From: Nitrososphaerales archaeon
GTDB taxonomy: Archaea; Thermoproteota; Nitrososphaeria; Nitrososphaerales; CADDZS01
Direction: 5' to 3'
Length of the DNA: 64,000 bases
NCBI GenBank assembly: GCA_030041295.1
Contig: JASHOD010000074.1
Location: 107,085 to 171,084 of the forward strand
Shown in pieces: positions 35,598 through 43,171 of this stretch. The first letter of the stretch is position 1. Every line of letters starts with the position of its first letter. The translations under genes were made by a program, and so were the position numbers. The notes beneath the pieces were generated by a model, which searched no databases, was not told the DNA's origin, and saw nothing but the letters and a program-made list of their open reading frames with translations.

Positions 35598-37067
35598 CTA
35601 TTCTTTTTGGTGGAGGAACTCTTTTACTCGTTGCTTGTAAGGCTCCTTGTCATACCAGTTGTATAGAGCCCCTGCCATCCTAACCGGATCTCCGAAGAAG
35701 AAACGCTCGTAGAGTTCTTGTCTCGAACCAAACGAACTTCCCGCAATATCCCAGGCTAGATGGAAGAGCCTTATCCTCTCCTCCGAATTCGTGTTTTTCG
35801 CTTGATAGTAAGTGTCAATTAAAGGCCTGATCTCTTTATTTTCCATGTCCGTTTCGGAGGGTAGAGCCATCATTCCGCTCGCTGACAACTGCTGGATAAT
35901 AGTCCGAAGTTGCGGGAACAGCCTCGGGAAGAGGTTCCTCGCAGTGTTGAGTGGTTTGAAGTCAGGAGTCATTATCCCCCAACGATTTAGTTGCGCGTCG
36001 GCTTCGCTCGCTCGTAAGAATGACCTCATCGATTCTAGCATCATGATGATCTTTGCAATCTTTTCCTGGACATGCTGGAACTCTGTGATGCCAATCGTAT
36101 CCGCGATTAGAGAAGTTACCCCCAGGATGAACTCGGTCTTTGCAATGTTTTTGATTATAACCTGTTGGCTCATGAATACGATTCCACTCGTCGCTTCCTG
36201 AAGCGTGTTTGCGCCTTCGACGTCTTCAAGCAGGAAGATTCGCTCCCAGGGAACAAGGACGTCATCAAAAATTACTACGGCATCCTGCTCATCAAAGCGC
36301 GATGCGAGGGGATGATCAAAACTCGATTCTTCTGAGAAAGGCTCGCGGCAGATAAACTTCAAGCCCTTTGTCGCGCAAGGGATCCCAAACGCGAAAGCGT
36401 AGGGCATATCATCAGCTGTTCCTTGGATGACCGTCGAAGGAAAGACCAGAATTTCATCGGCGAGAGGTAGCGTCGCGAGCATCCTCGCGCCACGAATTAT
36501 CACACCCTCGTCATTTTTTTCGGCGACCCTGGCCGCAAGAAAAGGATCCGCTTGCTTGCTCGGGCCGGCCCCGCGGTTTGCCTGAGGATGAATTAGAGTA
36601 TGAGTCAGGCAAAGATCATTCTCCCTGATGTACTCGTAGTACTTGCGTAAATTAGCTCCGAACTTCTCCCCCTTCCTGTTGAAAAACTCTGAAGCAGAGG
36701 ACATGGCCATGAGGTCGCTGTTGAGATAGTCCGGCGTTCGACCTAGCATTCCTCCCGAATAGTCGGCCCAGTGCTTCATCATTACTCGCCTTTTGATCAA
36801 ATCTTCAATCGTCTTTGGTTGAAGGAAGCTCAAGCCAACCCGCTCTCCCGAGCTCGGAGAGACATAGGTCATCTCCTCGACGAGATTTGGATCGTGTTGC
36901 ATGTTGTAGAGGTGAGCCATGCTTTGGGCCATTGCTCTAAACTTTGGATGCTTTGAGATATTGTTAGTGATCTTTTCTCCGCCGAGCCAAAGCTCGCGAT
37001 GCTTGTTGTCTAAATCTGAAAGATATTGACTGCCTTTTCTCGCGCCCATTGCTAACTGCCTACTCAT
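35598..37067 (-). CDS. hpaB: 4-hydroxyphenylacetate 3-monooxygenase, oxygenase subunit
   Basis: 489 residues, ATG start, HpaB/PvcC family (acyl-CoA-dehydrogenase-like fold). It hydroxylates 4-hydroxyphenylacetate to 3,4-dihydroxyphenylacetate with O2 and free FADH2. Arg110 and Tyr114 (MLGRTPDY) and His156 (LTHTLIHPQ) correspond to the substrate-binding Arg, Tyr and His of the Thermus enzyme; flavin-site segments (GARMLATLPLADEILVFPS, DDVLVPWERIFL) are present. A flavin reductase (HpaC) is needed but not in the window, so it must be supplied from elsewhere. Located between hpaG-like and hpaD genes. The two-component 4-HPA hydroxylase is the best call; 4-hydroxybutyryl-CoA dehydratase is related but has Fe-S cysteines not seen here. 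Confidence 0.92.
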   Translation of the reverse strand: MSRQLAMGARKGSQYLSDLDNKHRELWLGGEKITNNISKHPKFRAMAQSMAHLYNMQHDPNLVEEMTYVSPSSGERVGLSFLQPKTIEDLIKRRVMMKHWADYSGGMLGRTPDYLNSDLMAMSSASEFFNRKGEKFGANLRKYYEYIRENDLCLTHTLIHPQANRGAGPSKQADPFLAARVAEKNDEGVIIRGARMLATLPLADEILVFPSTVIQGTADDMPYAFAFGIPCATKGLKFICREPFSEESSFDHPLASRFDEQDAVVIFDDVLVPWERIFLLEDVEGANTLQEATSGIVFMSQQVIIKNIAKTEFILGVTSLIADTIGITEFQHVQEKIAKIIMMLESMRSFLRASEADAQLNRWGIMTPDFKPLNTARNLFPRLFPQLRTIIQQLSASGMMALPSETDMENKEIRPLIDTYYQAKNTNSEERIRLFHLAWDIAGSSFGSRQELYERFFFGDPVRMAGALYNWYDKEPYKQRVKEFLHQKE

Positions 37068-37073
37068 TCTTCG

Positions 37074-37832
37074 TCAAGTTGACGTACCTTCAGGAACCAC
37101 GGTATTTCTAAGCGTGCCTATATTGTCGATGGCAATTTCCACCTTGTCACCGGGTTTGATTGGCGATATTCCTTTTGGCGTTCCTGTCATTATGAGGTCG
37201 TCTTCTTCGAGAGTCATAAAATCGCTAATGAACTCGATTAACTCGGGAACCGAATGCATCAAATTCTTGGTATTTCCCCGTTGTCTTACCTCACCATTGA
37301 CTTTGGTCGTCAGTGATAGATTTGAAATGTCACTCAATTCGTCTGAGGTAACGACGCATGGGCCTAGGGGCAGAAAAGTGTCGAACCCTTTTGCCTTAAT
37401 CGGTGGTCTGAAGGTATTTGTAATGAAATCTCGAACCGTTACGTCGTTTCCTATTGTGTAACCCTTGACATATTTGTTTGAATCGGAAGCTCTTACCCTT
37501 CTGCATTCTCTTCCGATGACGACGACGAGCTCGGCCTCGTAGTGCATGTAAGTAGCTCCTTTGGGATAAATGATGTTCCCCAAGTGACCTAGCAGGGTGT
37601 TGTTTGGCTTGAAAAGAAGTACTGGTTCGCTTGCCGTCGCCAGTCCCAATTCATTAGCATGGTCAGAATAATTTAGGACGAGGCCAATGATTTTTGTCGG
37701 AGAAGCCGGTGGTAAATAGGACACTTTGCTCGGGTCATACTTGTTCCCATCTGATCCTACCAGAATCTCGCCGGATTTCTCAAGAGTTCCGTTGATGATC
37801 CTTCCTGCCGACATGAATTTTGCAATTCGCAT
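37074..37832 (-). CDS. hpaG: Fumarylacetoacetate hydrolase-family isomerase/decarboxylase
   Basis: 252 residues, ATG start, single FAH domain. Metal ligands are Glu99, Glu101 (HYEAELVVVIG) and Asp130 (GYTIGNDVTVRD); TGTPKGISPIKPGD closes the domain. In 4-HPA breakdown the HpaG/HpcE enzyme decarboxylates 5-oxopent-3-ene-1,2,5-tricarboxylate and isomerises the product. Enterobacterial HpaG has two fused FAH domains (about 430 residues); here there is only one, so either it works as a homodimer for both reactions or a second copy lies elsewhere. Six bases before hpaB in the operon. Confidence 0.88.
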   Translation of the reverse strand: MRIAKFMSAGRIINGTLEKSGEILVGSDGNKYDPSKVSYLPPASPTKIIGLVLNYSDHANELGLATASEPVLLFKPNNTLLGHLGNIIYPKGATYMHYEAELVVVIGRECRRVRASDSNKYVKGYTIGNDVTVRDFITNTFRPPIKAKGFDTFLPLGPCVVTSDELSDISNLSLTTKVNGEVRQRGNTKNLMHSVPELIEFISDFMTLEEDDLIMTGTPKGISPIKPGDKVEIAIDNIGTLRNTVVPEGTST

Positions 37833-37868
37833 TATGATTTTGTGACAACTCGAAGAATTTCGGTATTG

Positions 37869-38759
37869 TTATAGGTTGTATCGATTCATGACTTCCCTGA
37901 GTTTCGCTTTCTTGTCCTCGGAAAGGGAAACTAATGGTGGTCGCAGTCTAGGATTTATTTTTCCAGTCATACCTAACGCTGCTTTGAGGGGAACTGGGTT
38001 CGTGTCCCAAAAGAGCGCTTCGTTAATCGGGAGTAACTTGTAATGAAGATCGAGTGCTTTCTTCCAGTCTCCCTTCGCGACCAGGTTGTACAGGTCTGCG
38101 ACTTCCTTCGGCAGTAGATTTGCGGTCGCGCTCACGTGACCTGCACCGCCTAACATCAGCATCGGGTAACAAAGTGATTCGATGCCAGAGTAAACTAGGA
38201 AATCTCTACCGACTTCAGAGAGAACCCTGCTAACTTGATCAAAGTCCTTGTTTGCTTCCTTCACCCCGATGATATTCTTGCAGTTGGCTCGGAGTCTCTT
38301 CATGGTGGATGGCTCCATGTTCGTCGCTGTCCGCCCCGGTATGTTGTAAATTATAATTGGAAGCGAAGTGGATTCTGCCACGCGAGAGAAATAATCGTAC
38401 AGACCGTCTTGAGATGGACGATTGTAATAGGGCACAATCACGAGTGAGGCGTCGACACCTAATGCTTCCGCCTTCTTGGTCAGGCGAAGAGTCTCTTTGA
38501 GATTATTAGTTCCAGTCCCGGCGACTATGGGAACTCTTCCTTTAACAGCTGCTACTGTGACGGAATAGATTTCTTCTCTTTCTTCCAAACTGAGAGCTGA
38601 GGGTTCGCCTGACGTTCCTTCTATCGAAATTCCGTGGCTGCCGCTCTCTATCTGCCAGTCGACCAATTTTCTAAAAGTCTTTTCATCAAACTCGTCATTT
38701 TCGGTAAAGGGAGTGATTAGAGGAACTACTGAGCCCTTGAGTTTTTCTAAGTCTATCAA
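37869..38759 (-). CDS. DapA-superfamily aldolase, probably HpaI-type
   Basis: 296 residues, TTG start, TIM barrel of the dihydrodipicolinate synthase/N-acetylneuraminate lyase group. The Schiff-base lysine is Lys167 (IIGVKEAN), with Tyr138 (IIIYNIPGRTATN) and the pyruvate-binding GTSGEPSAL (Thr49, Ser50). In hpa operons of several bacteria a DapA-like protein (described by the model HpaI-NOT-DapA, TIGR02313) splits 2,4-dihydroxyhept-2-ene-dioate into pyruvate and succinate semialdehyde. Position as first gene of an hpaG-hpaB-hpaD operon favours that role over lysine synthesis. True DapA or KDG aldolase cannot be excluded. Confidence 0.82.
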   Translation of the reverse strand: MIDLEKLKGSVVPLITPFTENDEFDEKTFRKLVDWQIESGSHGISIEGTSGEPSALSLEEREEIYSVTVAAVKGRVPIVAGTGTNNLKETLRLTKKAEALGVDASLVIVPYYNRPSQDGLYDYFSRVAESTSLPIIIYNIPGRTATNMEPSTMKRLRANCKNIIGVKEANKDFDQVSRVLSEVGRDFLVYSGIESLCYPMLMLGGAGHVSATANLLPKEVADLYNLVAKGDWKKALDLHYKLLPINEALFWDTNPVPLKAALGMTGKINPRLRPPLVSLSEDKKAKLREVMNRYNL

Positions 38760-38868
38760 ATTAACTACATCTCAACTCGTCTGAGTAAAATTCAAACTCT
38801 AAAATCTATGGAGTCTGCGACATTCAAATTCCCAATCGGTTTTAAAAATTATTTTGGTTAATTCTCTC

Positions 38869-39357
38869 TTATGGAAAGATCCGCTCATTTGATTCGTCGT
38901 CCTCGAGGATTATTGCATGATAAGGGCAAGATTGGGCGGCCTTGTAAACTAGCTCGGGATCTGTAGTTTGAGGTCTCTCAGCCAGCAATTCTAGGGGAGC
39001 CGGATCAAATACTGACTTTTTCTTTGACCAATCGAGCCTGAATACTTTTGGAGCAAGTTCGACACAGCTCGAGGACCCCATGCACGAATTCCAATCCACA
39101 CTAACTCGCACCTTCTTTCCTTCGACCACGATTCCAGTCCACCATCCAGTATCCTTACCCTGCCTTTTGGCTTTGCCTTGTCTAATTTTTGCTTCTGTTA
39201 TGAATGCGATCGCAAGCGGCACTACGATAAATTGTGCAAGTATTAGAGACGCGGTGAAACCGTAAAAAATGTAGACCAACACACAAGCGATAAGAGCCCC
39301 AACACCAAAGATGGAAAAGAAAATTGTTCTTCTAGGGCTTGAGTTGGAATTTTCCAA
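38869..39357 (-). CDS. Membrane-anchored ferredoxin-like protein
   Basis: 162 residues, TTG start. Two spans in residues 12-50 are followed by a basic linker and a ferredoxin domain (about 78-155) with the cysteine pattern CMGSSSC ... SCPYHAI, three Cys in all, as in single-cluster [3Fe-4S] ferredoxins that feed cytochromes P450. It lies upstream of the hpa operon on the same strand, 109 bases away, and may transfer electrons at the membrane; a link to the flavin-dependent HpaB is only a guess. Confidence 0.8.
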   Translation of the reverse strand: MENSNSSPRRTIFFSIFGVGALIACVLVYIFYGFTASLILAQFIVVPLAIAFITEAKIRQGKAKRQGKDTGWWTGIVVEGKKVRVSVDWNSCMGSSSCVELAPKVFRLDWSKKKSVFDPAPLELLAERPQTTDPELVYKAAQSCPYHAIILEDDESNERIFP

Positions 39358-39508
39358 GAGAAACCTACCCGCTTAGATTATGGAGATTGTCCGAGTCCTT
39401 TTTTGCTTTTTTTGGACTACAATCGAACAATTTTGCTGACCTTTATCATATGGAACCAAGAGTAGTGTTACGAAGCTTTAATATCCAATCTTTACCAATA
39501 ACGCTGAG

Positions 39509-40426
39509 TTAAGAACTAGCTATTCGTTTCTGAATCTCATCATCGACCCAATCCAGGTTATGAATTCGACCTTTTATTATTCCGAGCTTCAAGTTACTCA
39601 TTCCATCGATTTTTCTTACCCAACTGGAAACGTTGTCTGCTTCCAAAATATTCTTGCAAGGAAATGCAAACAAAGAATGGTTCGAAGCCCAAGTCTCGGA
39701 ATAGATTAAACTCGGAAGACGAGAGAGTATTATTTCGTCCGCTTCCCTTTTTCTCTCTTTATCTCGGCAATAAGTGATTAAGAGATAACGCATGCCTTCA
39801 ACCTTAGAGAGATCGAACTCTAAAAACAAGAACATGGCATATGCATCGTTTAGGCGCTTCGTTCTTCTGTTAATTGTCCTTGAACTAATTCCGAGGTCTA
39901 ATGCAAGATCCGAAAGTTTTTTTCTGGGGTCTTTTCGCAATGCTTGAAGTATAATCCAATCTGTTCTTGTTAGCTCGCCCGGAAATTGTGGATAAGGGGC
40001 TGTCCAGATCATTGTAGTCTTTGTCCCGCAAATAGATTCAATTAGGGTGATTTGTCTTTGAAGAGCGCTCTGACTTTCATAAAAGATACTCACAAGCAAT
40101 CCTGCTTCGTGTACAGTTGTGAGCGATATTATTCCGTCAATGAACTTGAGTTTTGAAACAGCTTGGATGATTGAATCGTAGTCTCTTAAGTCCAAGTACA
40201 GCATAGCATTCTTACGATTCAGTATGGTGGGATTCAGAAACAACACATAATTTCCAATTAGTCCGGCCCCACGTAGCCGTGCCAGTCTTCTACGAACTGT
40301 CTCCTCGTCAACGTCTAATCGTTTTGCTATTCTCGAATAGGGCTCCCTCACATCCCACCTGATGGATCCTGGGCTGATGATTTCCTTTACAATGCTCCAA
40401 TCAAGTTGGTCAGTTCTTTGAAGCAC
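39509..40426 (-). CDS. Lrp/AsnC-type regulator with two helix-turn-helix domains
   Basis: 305 residues, GTG start. The first HTH (about residues 27-58, YSRIAKRLDVDEETVRRRLARL) is followed by a RAM-like effector region (about 68-140), a second HTH (about 152-195, LSDLALDLGISSRTINRRTKRL) and a second effector region. Tandem Lrp modules of this sort are common in Thaumarchaeota-like archaea. Lying upstream of the ferredoxin and hpa genes in the same direction, it is a candidate regulator of 4-HPA use. A remnant of a related protein lies at 42615-42780. Confidence 0.85.
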   Translation of the reverse strand: MLQRTDQLDWSIVKEIISPGSIRWDVREPYSRIAKRLDVDEETVRRRLARLRGAGLIGNYVLFLNPTILNRKNAMLYLDLRDYDSIIQAVSKLKFIDGIISLTTVHEAGLLVSIFYESQSALQRQITLIESICGTKTTMIWTAPYPQFPGELTRTDWIILQALRKDPRKKLSDLALDLGISSRTINRRTKRLNDAYAMFLFLEFDLSKVEGMRYLLITYCRDKERKREADEIILSRLPSLIYSETWASNHSLFAFPCKNILEADNVSSWVRKIDGMSNLKLGIIKGRIHNLDWVDDEIQKRIASS

Positions 40427-40533
40427 AAAAGCGGTAGAATGGACAATTATTAGATAAATTTGTCTTAAAACCGCAAGGGTTGAGTAAATGGATTAAGTTG
40501 TACTGTCTGATTTTGACGAATTGATCGGTTATC

Positions 40534-41040
40534 ATGACCCAAGAAATGAGTATGAGTTCGAAGAATGTGAATCCTGAAGAAGTCGTTAGAAAATTCATTG
40601 AAGGCTTCAATCGACACGATGGCTCGGTCATGGAATTATTCGCGAAGGACAATGTCTGGCTCGATCCAGGAGCCTTGGAACCCGAAGGAGGATGGGAGCG
40701 CATGCAAAAGGGAGTGCTCAGCGCGTACAAAGTCTTTGAGGGAGTCAAGATAGAGCCGTCGCATATTATGGTCACGGGAGATTGGGTTTGTTTCGAGTGT
40801 ACAATGTCAGGCACTTACAAAGGAGGGACATGGTTCGCTAATGGCAGAGAGTGGAATCTTCCACCAGCCAACAGATCGGTTAAACAATCTTCTGCCTGGT
40901 TCTTTAGAGTTAACGCTGATGGTCTAATCTCTTACTGGAGCTGGTATTGGGACAATTTTCGATTCTTTGGTCAGATCGGATTGAAACCGGATCAAATTGG
41001 AATGAGCCCCAACCAAGTACGGACTGATACTCCGATCTAA
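40534..41040 (+). CDS. SnoaL/NTF2-like fold protein
   Basis: 168 residues, ATG start. The opening VVRKFIEGFNRHDGSVMELFAKDNVWLD and closing DGLISYWSWYWDN are typical of the SnoaL-like/DUF4440 cone-shaped alpha-beta barrel used by polyketide cyclases, limonene epoxide hydrolase and many ligand-binding proteins. Trp and His residues line the predicted pocket. Enzymatic role unknown. A gap of 42 bases to the next membrane gene suggests cotranscription. Confidence 0.75.
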   Translation: MTQEMSMSSKNVNPEEVVRKFIEGFNRHDGSVMELFAKDNVWLDPGALEPEGGWERMQKGVLSAYKVFEGVKIEPSHIMVTGDWVCFECTMSGTYKGGTWFANGREWNLPPANRSVKQSSAWFFRVNADGLISYWSWYWDNFRFFGQIGLKPDQIGMSPNQVRTDTPI

Positions 41041-41082
41041 TCCCTGATTCTCGTTCAGTCAAATCAGTGAATTGGTACCATC

Positions 41083-41526
41083 ATGAAAACTGAATTGAGC
41101 TCGAGAGAGCCTGAGGCTCGGAAAATTGACACTTGGCAAGCGGCATTCTTGTTTCAAGGCTTCATGGTTCTGTTCTACGTCACGCTGGCTATCTGGTACT
41201 ATGTCGTTAGTGCGTTCCCCAAATTAATTTCAGAATACATGCCAGGAGAGTCACCCTCCAATCTGTCGACAATCTCGCTTTACTCAGTATTTGCTCTAGT
41301 GTGGCTAGCTGTACTGTTTATCACCTGGCGGGGCACGCAGTTAGGCCTCCTAGCGGCAATTGTCTGGGGCCTTTTTGGGATATTGGGTGCCGTGCTTTAT
41401 TTTGCCATCGGCCTTTTTAGAGCACCCGACTATTCCGATTTTATTTTCTTCCCTGTTTCAGTTATTGGAATTGTCATGTGCGCCAGCGCTTGGAGTTCTC
41501 TTAGATTGAAAAAGCGTTCCTCCTGA
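41083..41526 (+). CDS. Four-span membrane protein, unknown
   Basis: 147 residues, ATG start, four hydrophobic segments (about 22-44, 62-83, 88-108, 118-138) joined by short loops, a polar N-terminus and a basic C-terminus. No family recognised. Follows the SnoaL-like gene by 42 bases. Confidence 0.6.
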   Translation: MKTELSSREPEARKIDTWQAAFLFQGFMVLFYVTLAIWYYVVSAFPKLISEYMPGESPSNLSTISLYSVFALVWLAVLFITWRGTQLGLLAAIVWGLFGILGAVLYFAIGLFRAPDYSDFIFFPVSVIGIVMCASAWSSLRLKKRSS

Positions 41527-41818
41527 AGAATCGAAATCCATCTTTTGAAGACATATTCTGACTGAAACTGGAGCCGAAACCAACAACGACACCAAGGCTT
41601 CCTACTGTAAATTACAAATTTTTAACTTAAAGCCGATAGCCTGCTATGCTTAGGTTGTGCTCTTAACTCTGAGTCTCTGACAGGGGAAACCTGAAAATAT
41701 CCCGTCTTTGATAGCTCTAGAAACGAAAAGAAAGTCCAACTTTGAGTGGCAAGACTGAACAGATAGCCTTCAAAAAATGACAAAAGTTTAACTCCATTTC
41801 CATATTTGACCTCTTCAT

Positions 41819-42082
41819 ATGGATGAAGAAGCGCAGGCCTCGGTCGGAAGAGAGGGGAAGGGGCGTAGGCTCGCAGCGATCATGTTCACTGATATCGTGG
41901 GCTACACAGCTCTCGCTCAAACCGATGAGGCTCTGGCTCTCGAAGTTCTGGAAAAGCACAACAAACTTCTCCGTCCGTTTTTCCCAAAGTATCGTGGCAG
42001 GGAGGTCACGGAAAAAGACGATGCGTCAAGCGGGGCTGGAATGGAGTATTCATTGAAAATCTTCGTGAAAGTCCATTTGTAA
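41819..42082 (+). pseudogene. Truncated class III adenylyl cyclase gene
   Basis: The first 63 codons from ATG at 41819 encode the start of a cyclase domain (RRLAAIMFTDIVGYTALAQT, metal Asp in FTD) and track the intact cyclase domain of the gene at 43172 until GREV, where that protein continues KTIGDSFLVEF. Here the frame continues into unrelated sequence (TEKDDASSG) and stops at 42080. The second metal Asp, the base-specifying residues and the whole C-terminal half are missing, so it cannot be active. It had no extracellular domain and was probably a soluble cyclase. Confidence 0.75.
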
Positions 42083-42135
42083 TTCTATGAATGAGATCGG
42101 ATTACCGAGGAGCACATCGCGTTCAAGTCAAGAAA

Positions 42136-42633
42136 CTAAGGACTCTTCCACGAGAAGGGTGCATGGTAACTATTCTTGCCCGATATTTGCCAATCGATCC
42201 CATAGTCTTGGTAATTCAGTTTTTTCGATCTCGCGGCATAGAGCAGGTCAGGGGCGAGCCCATGCGCGTTCCTGAACTCTGTTGGTTTGCCGTTGGGCCC
42301 GATAAAGTCTTCGACTTCCACATCCGCTATCCCCTGAATCTTCAAGCTTCTCGTCTTCCCCTTCGATGTGTATTGGATCCCTACTTTCTTGTATCCGAGA
42401 TACTATCTGATGTTCCTAGAGCAAAGCCCGCCTAATTGCTCCTTTGTGAAGATCGCTTCCAACGCTTCCGACTGATCCTTGTCCGCCCTTGAATCGATGT
42501 ACATGGCGACCTTCCACTTTACTTTGTCCATCGGGCCCGGGGAGTCAACAACTAAAAACACGTTCAGACCGTCAAGTCTCGTGTCACCAAACCAAGCGGG
42601 AAACTCGTATGAGATTAAGCGATATTTTCTGCA
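42136..42633 (-). pseudogene. DUF1326 protein remnant
   Basis: The frame reads FGDTRLDGLNVFLVVDSPGP, MYIDSRADKDQSEALEAIF and KEQLGG, meets an in-frame TAG at 42403-42405, and continues in the same frame with YLGYKKVGIQYTS, IGPNGKPTEFRN and YHAPFSW. These are DUF1326 landmarks (function unknown). The N-terminal cysteine part of the family is absent, a stop TAG precedes the fragment, and the frame is interrupted, so the gene is dead. Confidence 0.6.
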
Positions 42634-42780
42634 CTAGTAATCCTCGAAATTAGTTCGACTGCTTGGGAAAGTGATTGGTCACTTTCGTAGAACAATGTGA
42701 CGCCCATGAAGTCTCCAAAAGTCGACAACAACGACGACGATGTTGTGCATGAGCCTGAGTTTTCTTATCATGTCCTGCAT
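42615..42780 (-). pseudogene. Lrp/AsnC-type regulator remnant
   Basis: Minus-strand pieces read IRKLRLMHNIVVVVVDF and, after a one-base shift near 42705, GDFMGVTLFYESDQSLSQAV then ELISRITSAENIA and a stop. They resemble the effector region of the two-HTH Lrp protein at 39509 (VSKLKFIDGIISLTTV ... GLLVSIFYESQSALQRQI). No DNA-binding part remains. It lies just upstream of the DUF1326 remnant on the same strand, so both may have been one operon. Confidence 0.5.
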
Positions 42781-42826
42781 TATGAAACTATTTGGTTTAG
42801 ATATGCAGGTATTGTGTCATTGAGTC

Positions 42827-43121
42827 GTGGCCTCTTCTCGACTTTCCTTTTATGGCCGGATCAATAAGATCGGCGGAAACAAAATTCTCCTAGAGGCTAA
42901 GGACATAAAAGTCCTTCTAGATTTCGGAGCCGGTTTCTCTGACGGAGTGGAATACATTCTTCCGGGACAGAACCAAGGAATGTGAACAGGCTAGGAGACT
43001 ATTTTGAGTTCGGACTAATGCCAGGGATCAAAAGTTTGTATTCTGAGGATGCCCTGACCACTATGGCAGAATAAATTTCATCGATCCAAAGATTCCCGTG
43101 TATTGCGGAAGGATAAAATAA
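42827..43121 (+). pseudogene. RNase J-like metallo-beta-lactamase protein remnant
   Basis: A GTG at 42827 with a TATA-like TTTAGATAT about 28 bases ahead opens a frame with YGRINKIGGNKILLE and IKVLLDFGAGFSDG, which ends at a TGA (42983). A shifted frame continues RLGDYFEFGLMPGIKSLYSE and a third reads NFIDPKIPVYCGRIK to a stop at 43119. Together they match the first 120 or so residues of archaeal RNase J-type MBL nucleases, but the segment that should hold the HxHxDH zinc motif, between SEDALTTMA and NFIDPK, has been deleted and the rest of the protein is gone. Confidence 0.6.
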
Positions 43122-43171
43122 AAGTAGTCGGATCTCTTCGGCCCGCAAAAACCGAAATGAGCACTACCTGG

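Noticed and set aside
42091..42435. 114-codon plus-strand frame
   Set aside because: It is the antisense of the DUF1326 remnant, whose minus-strand reading has clear family landmarks.
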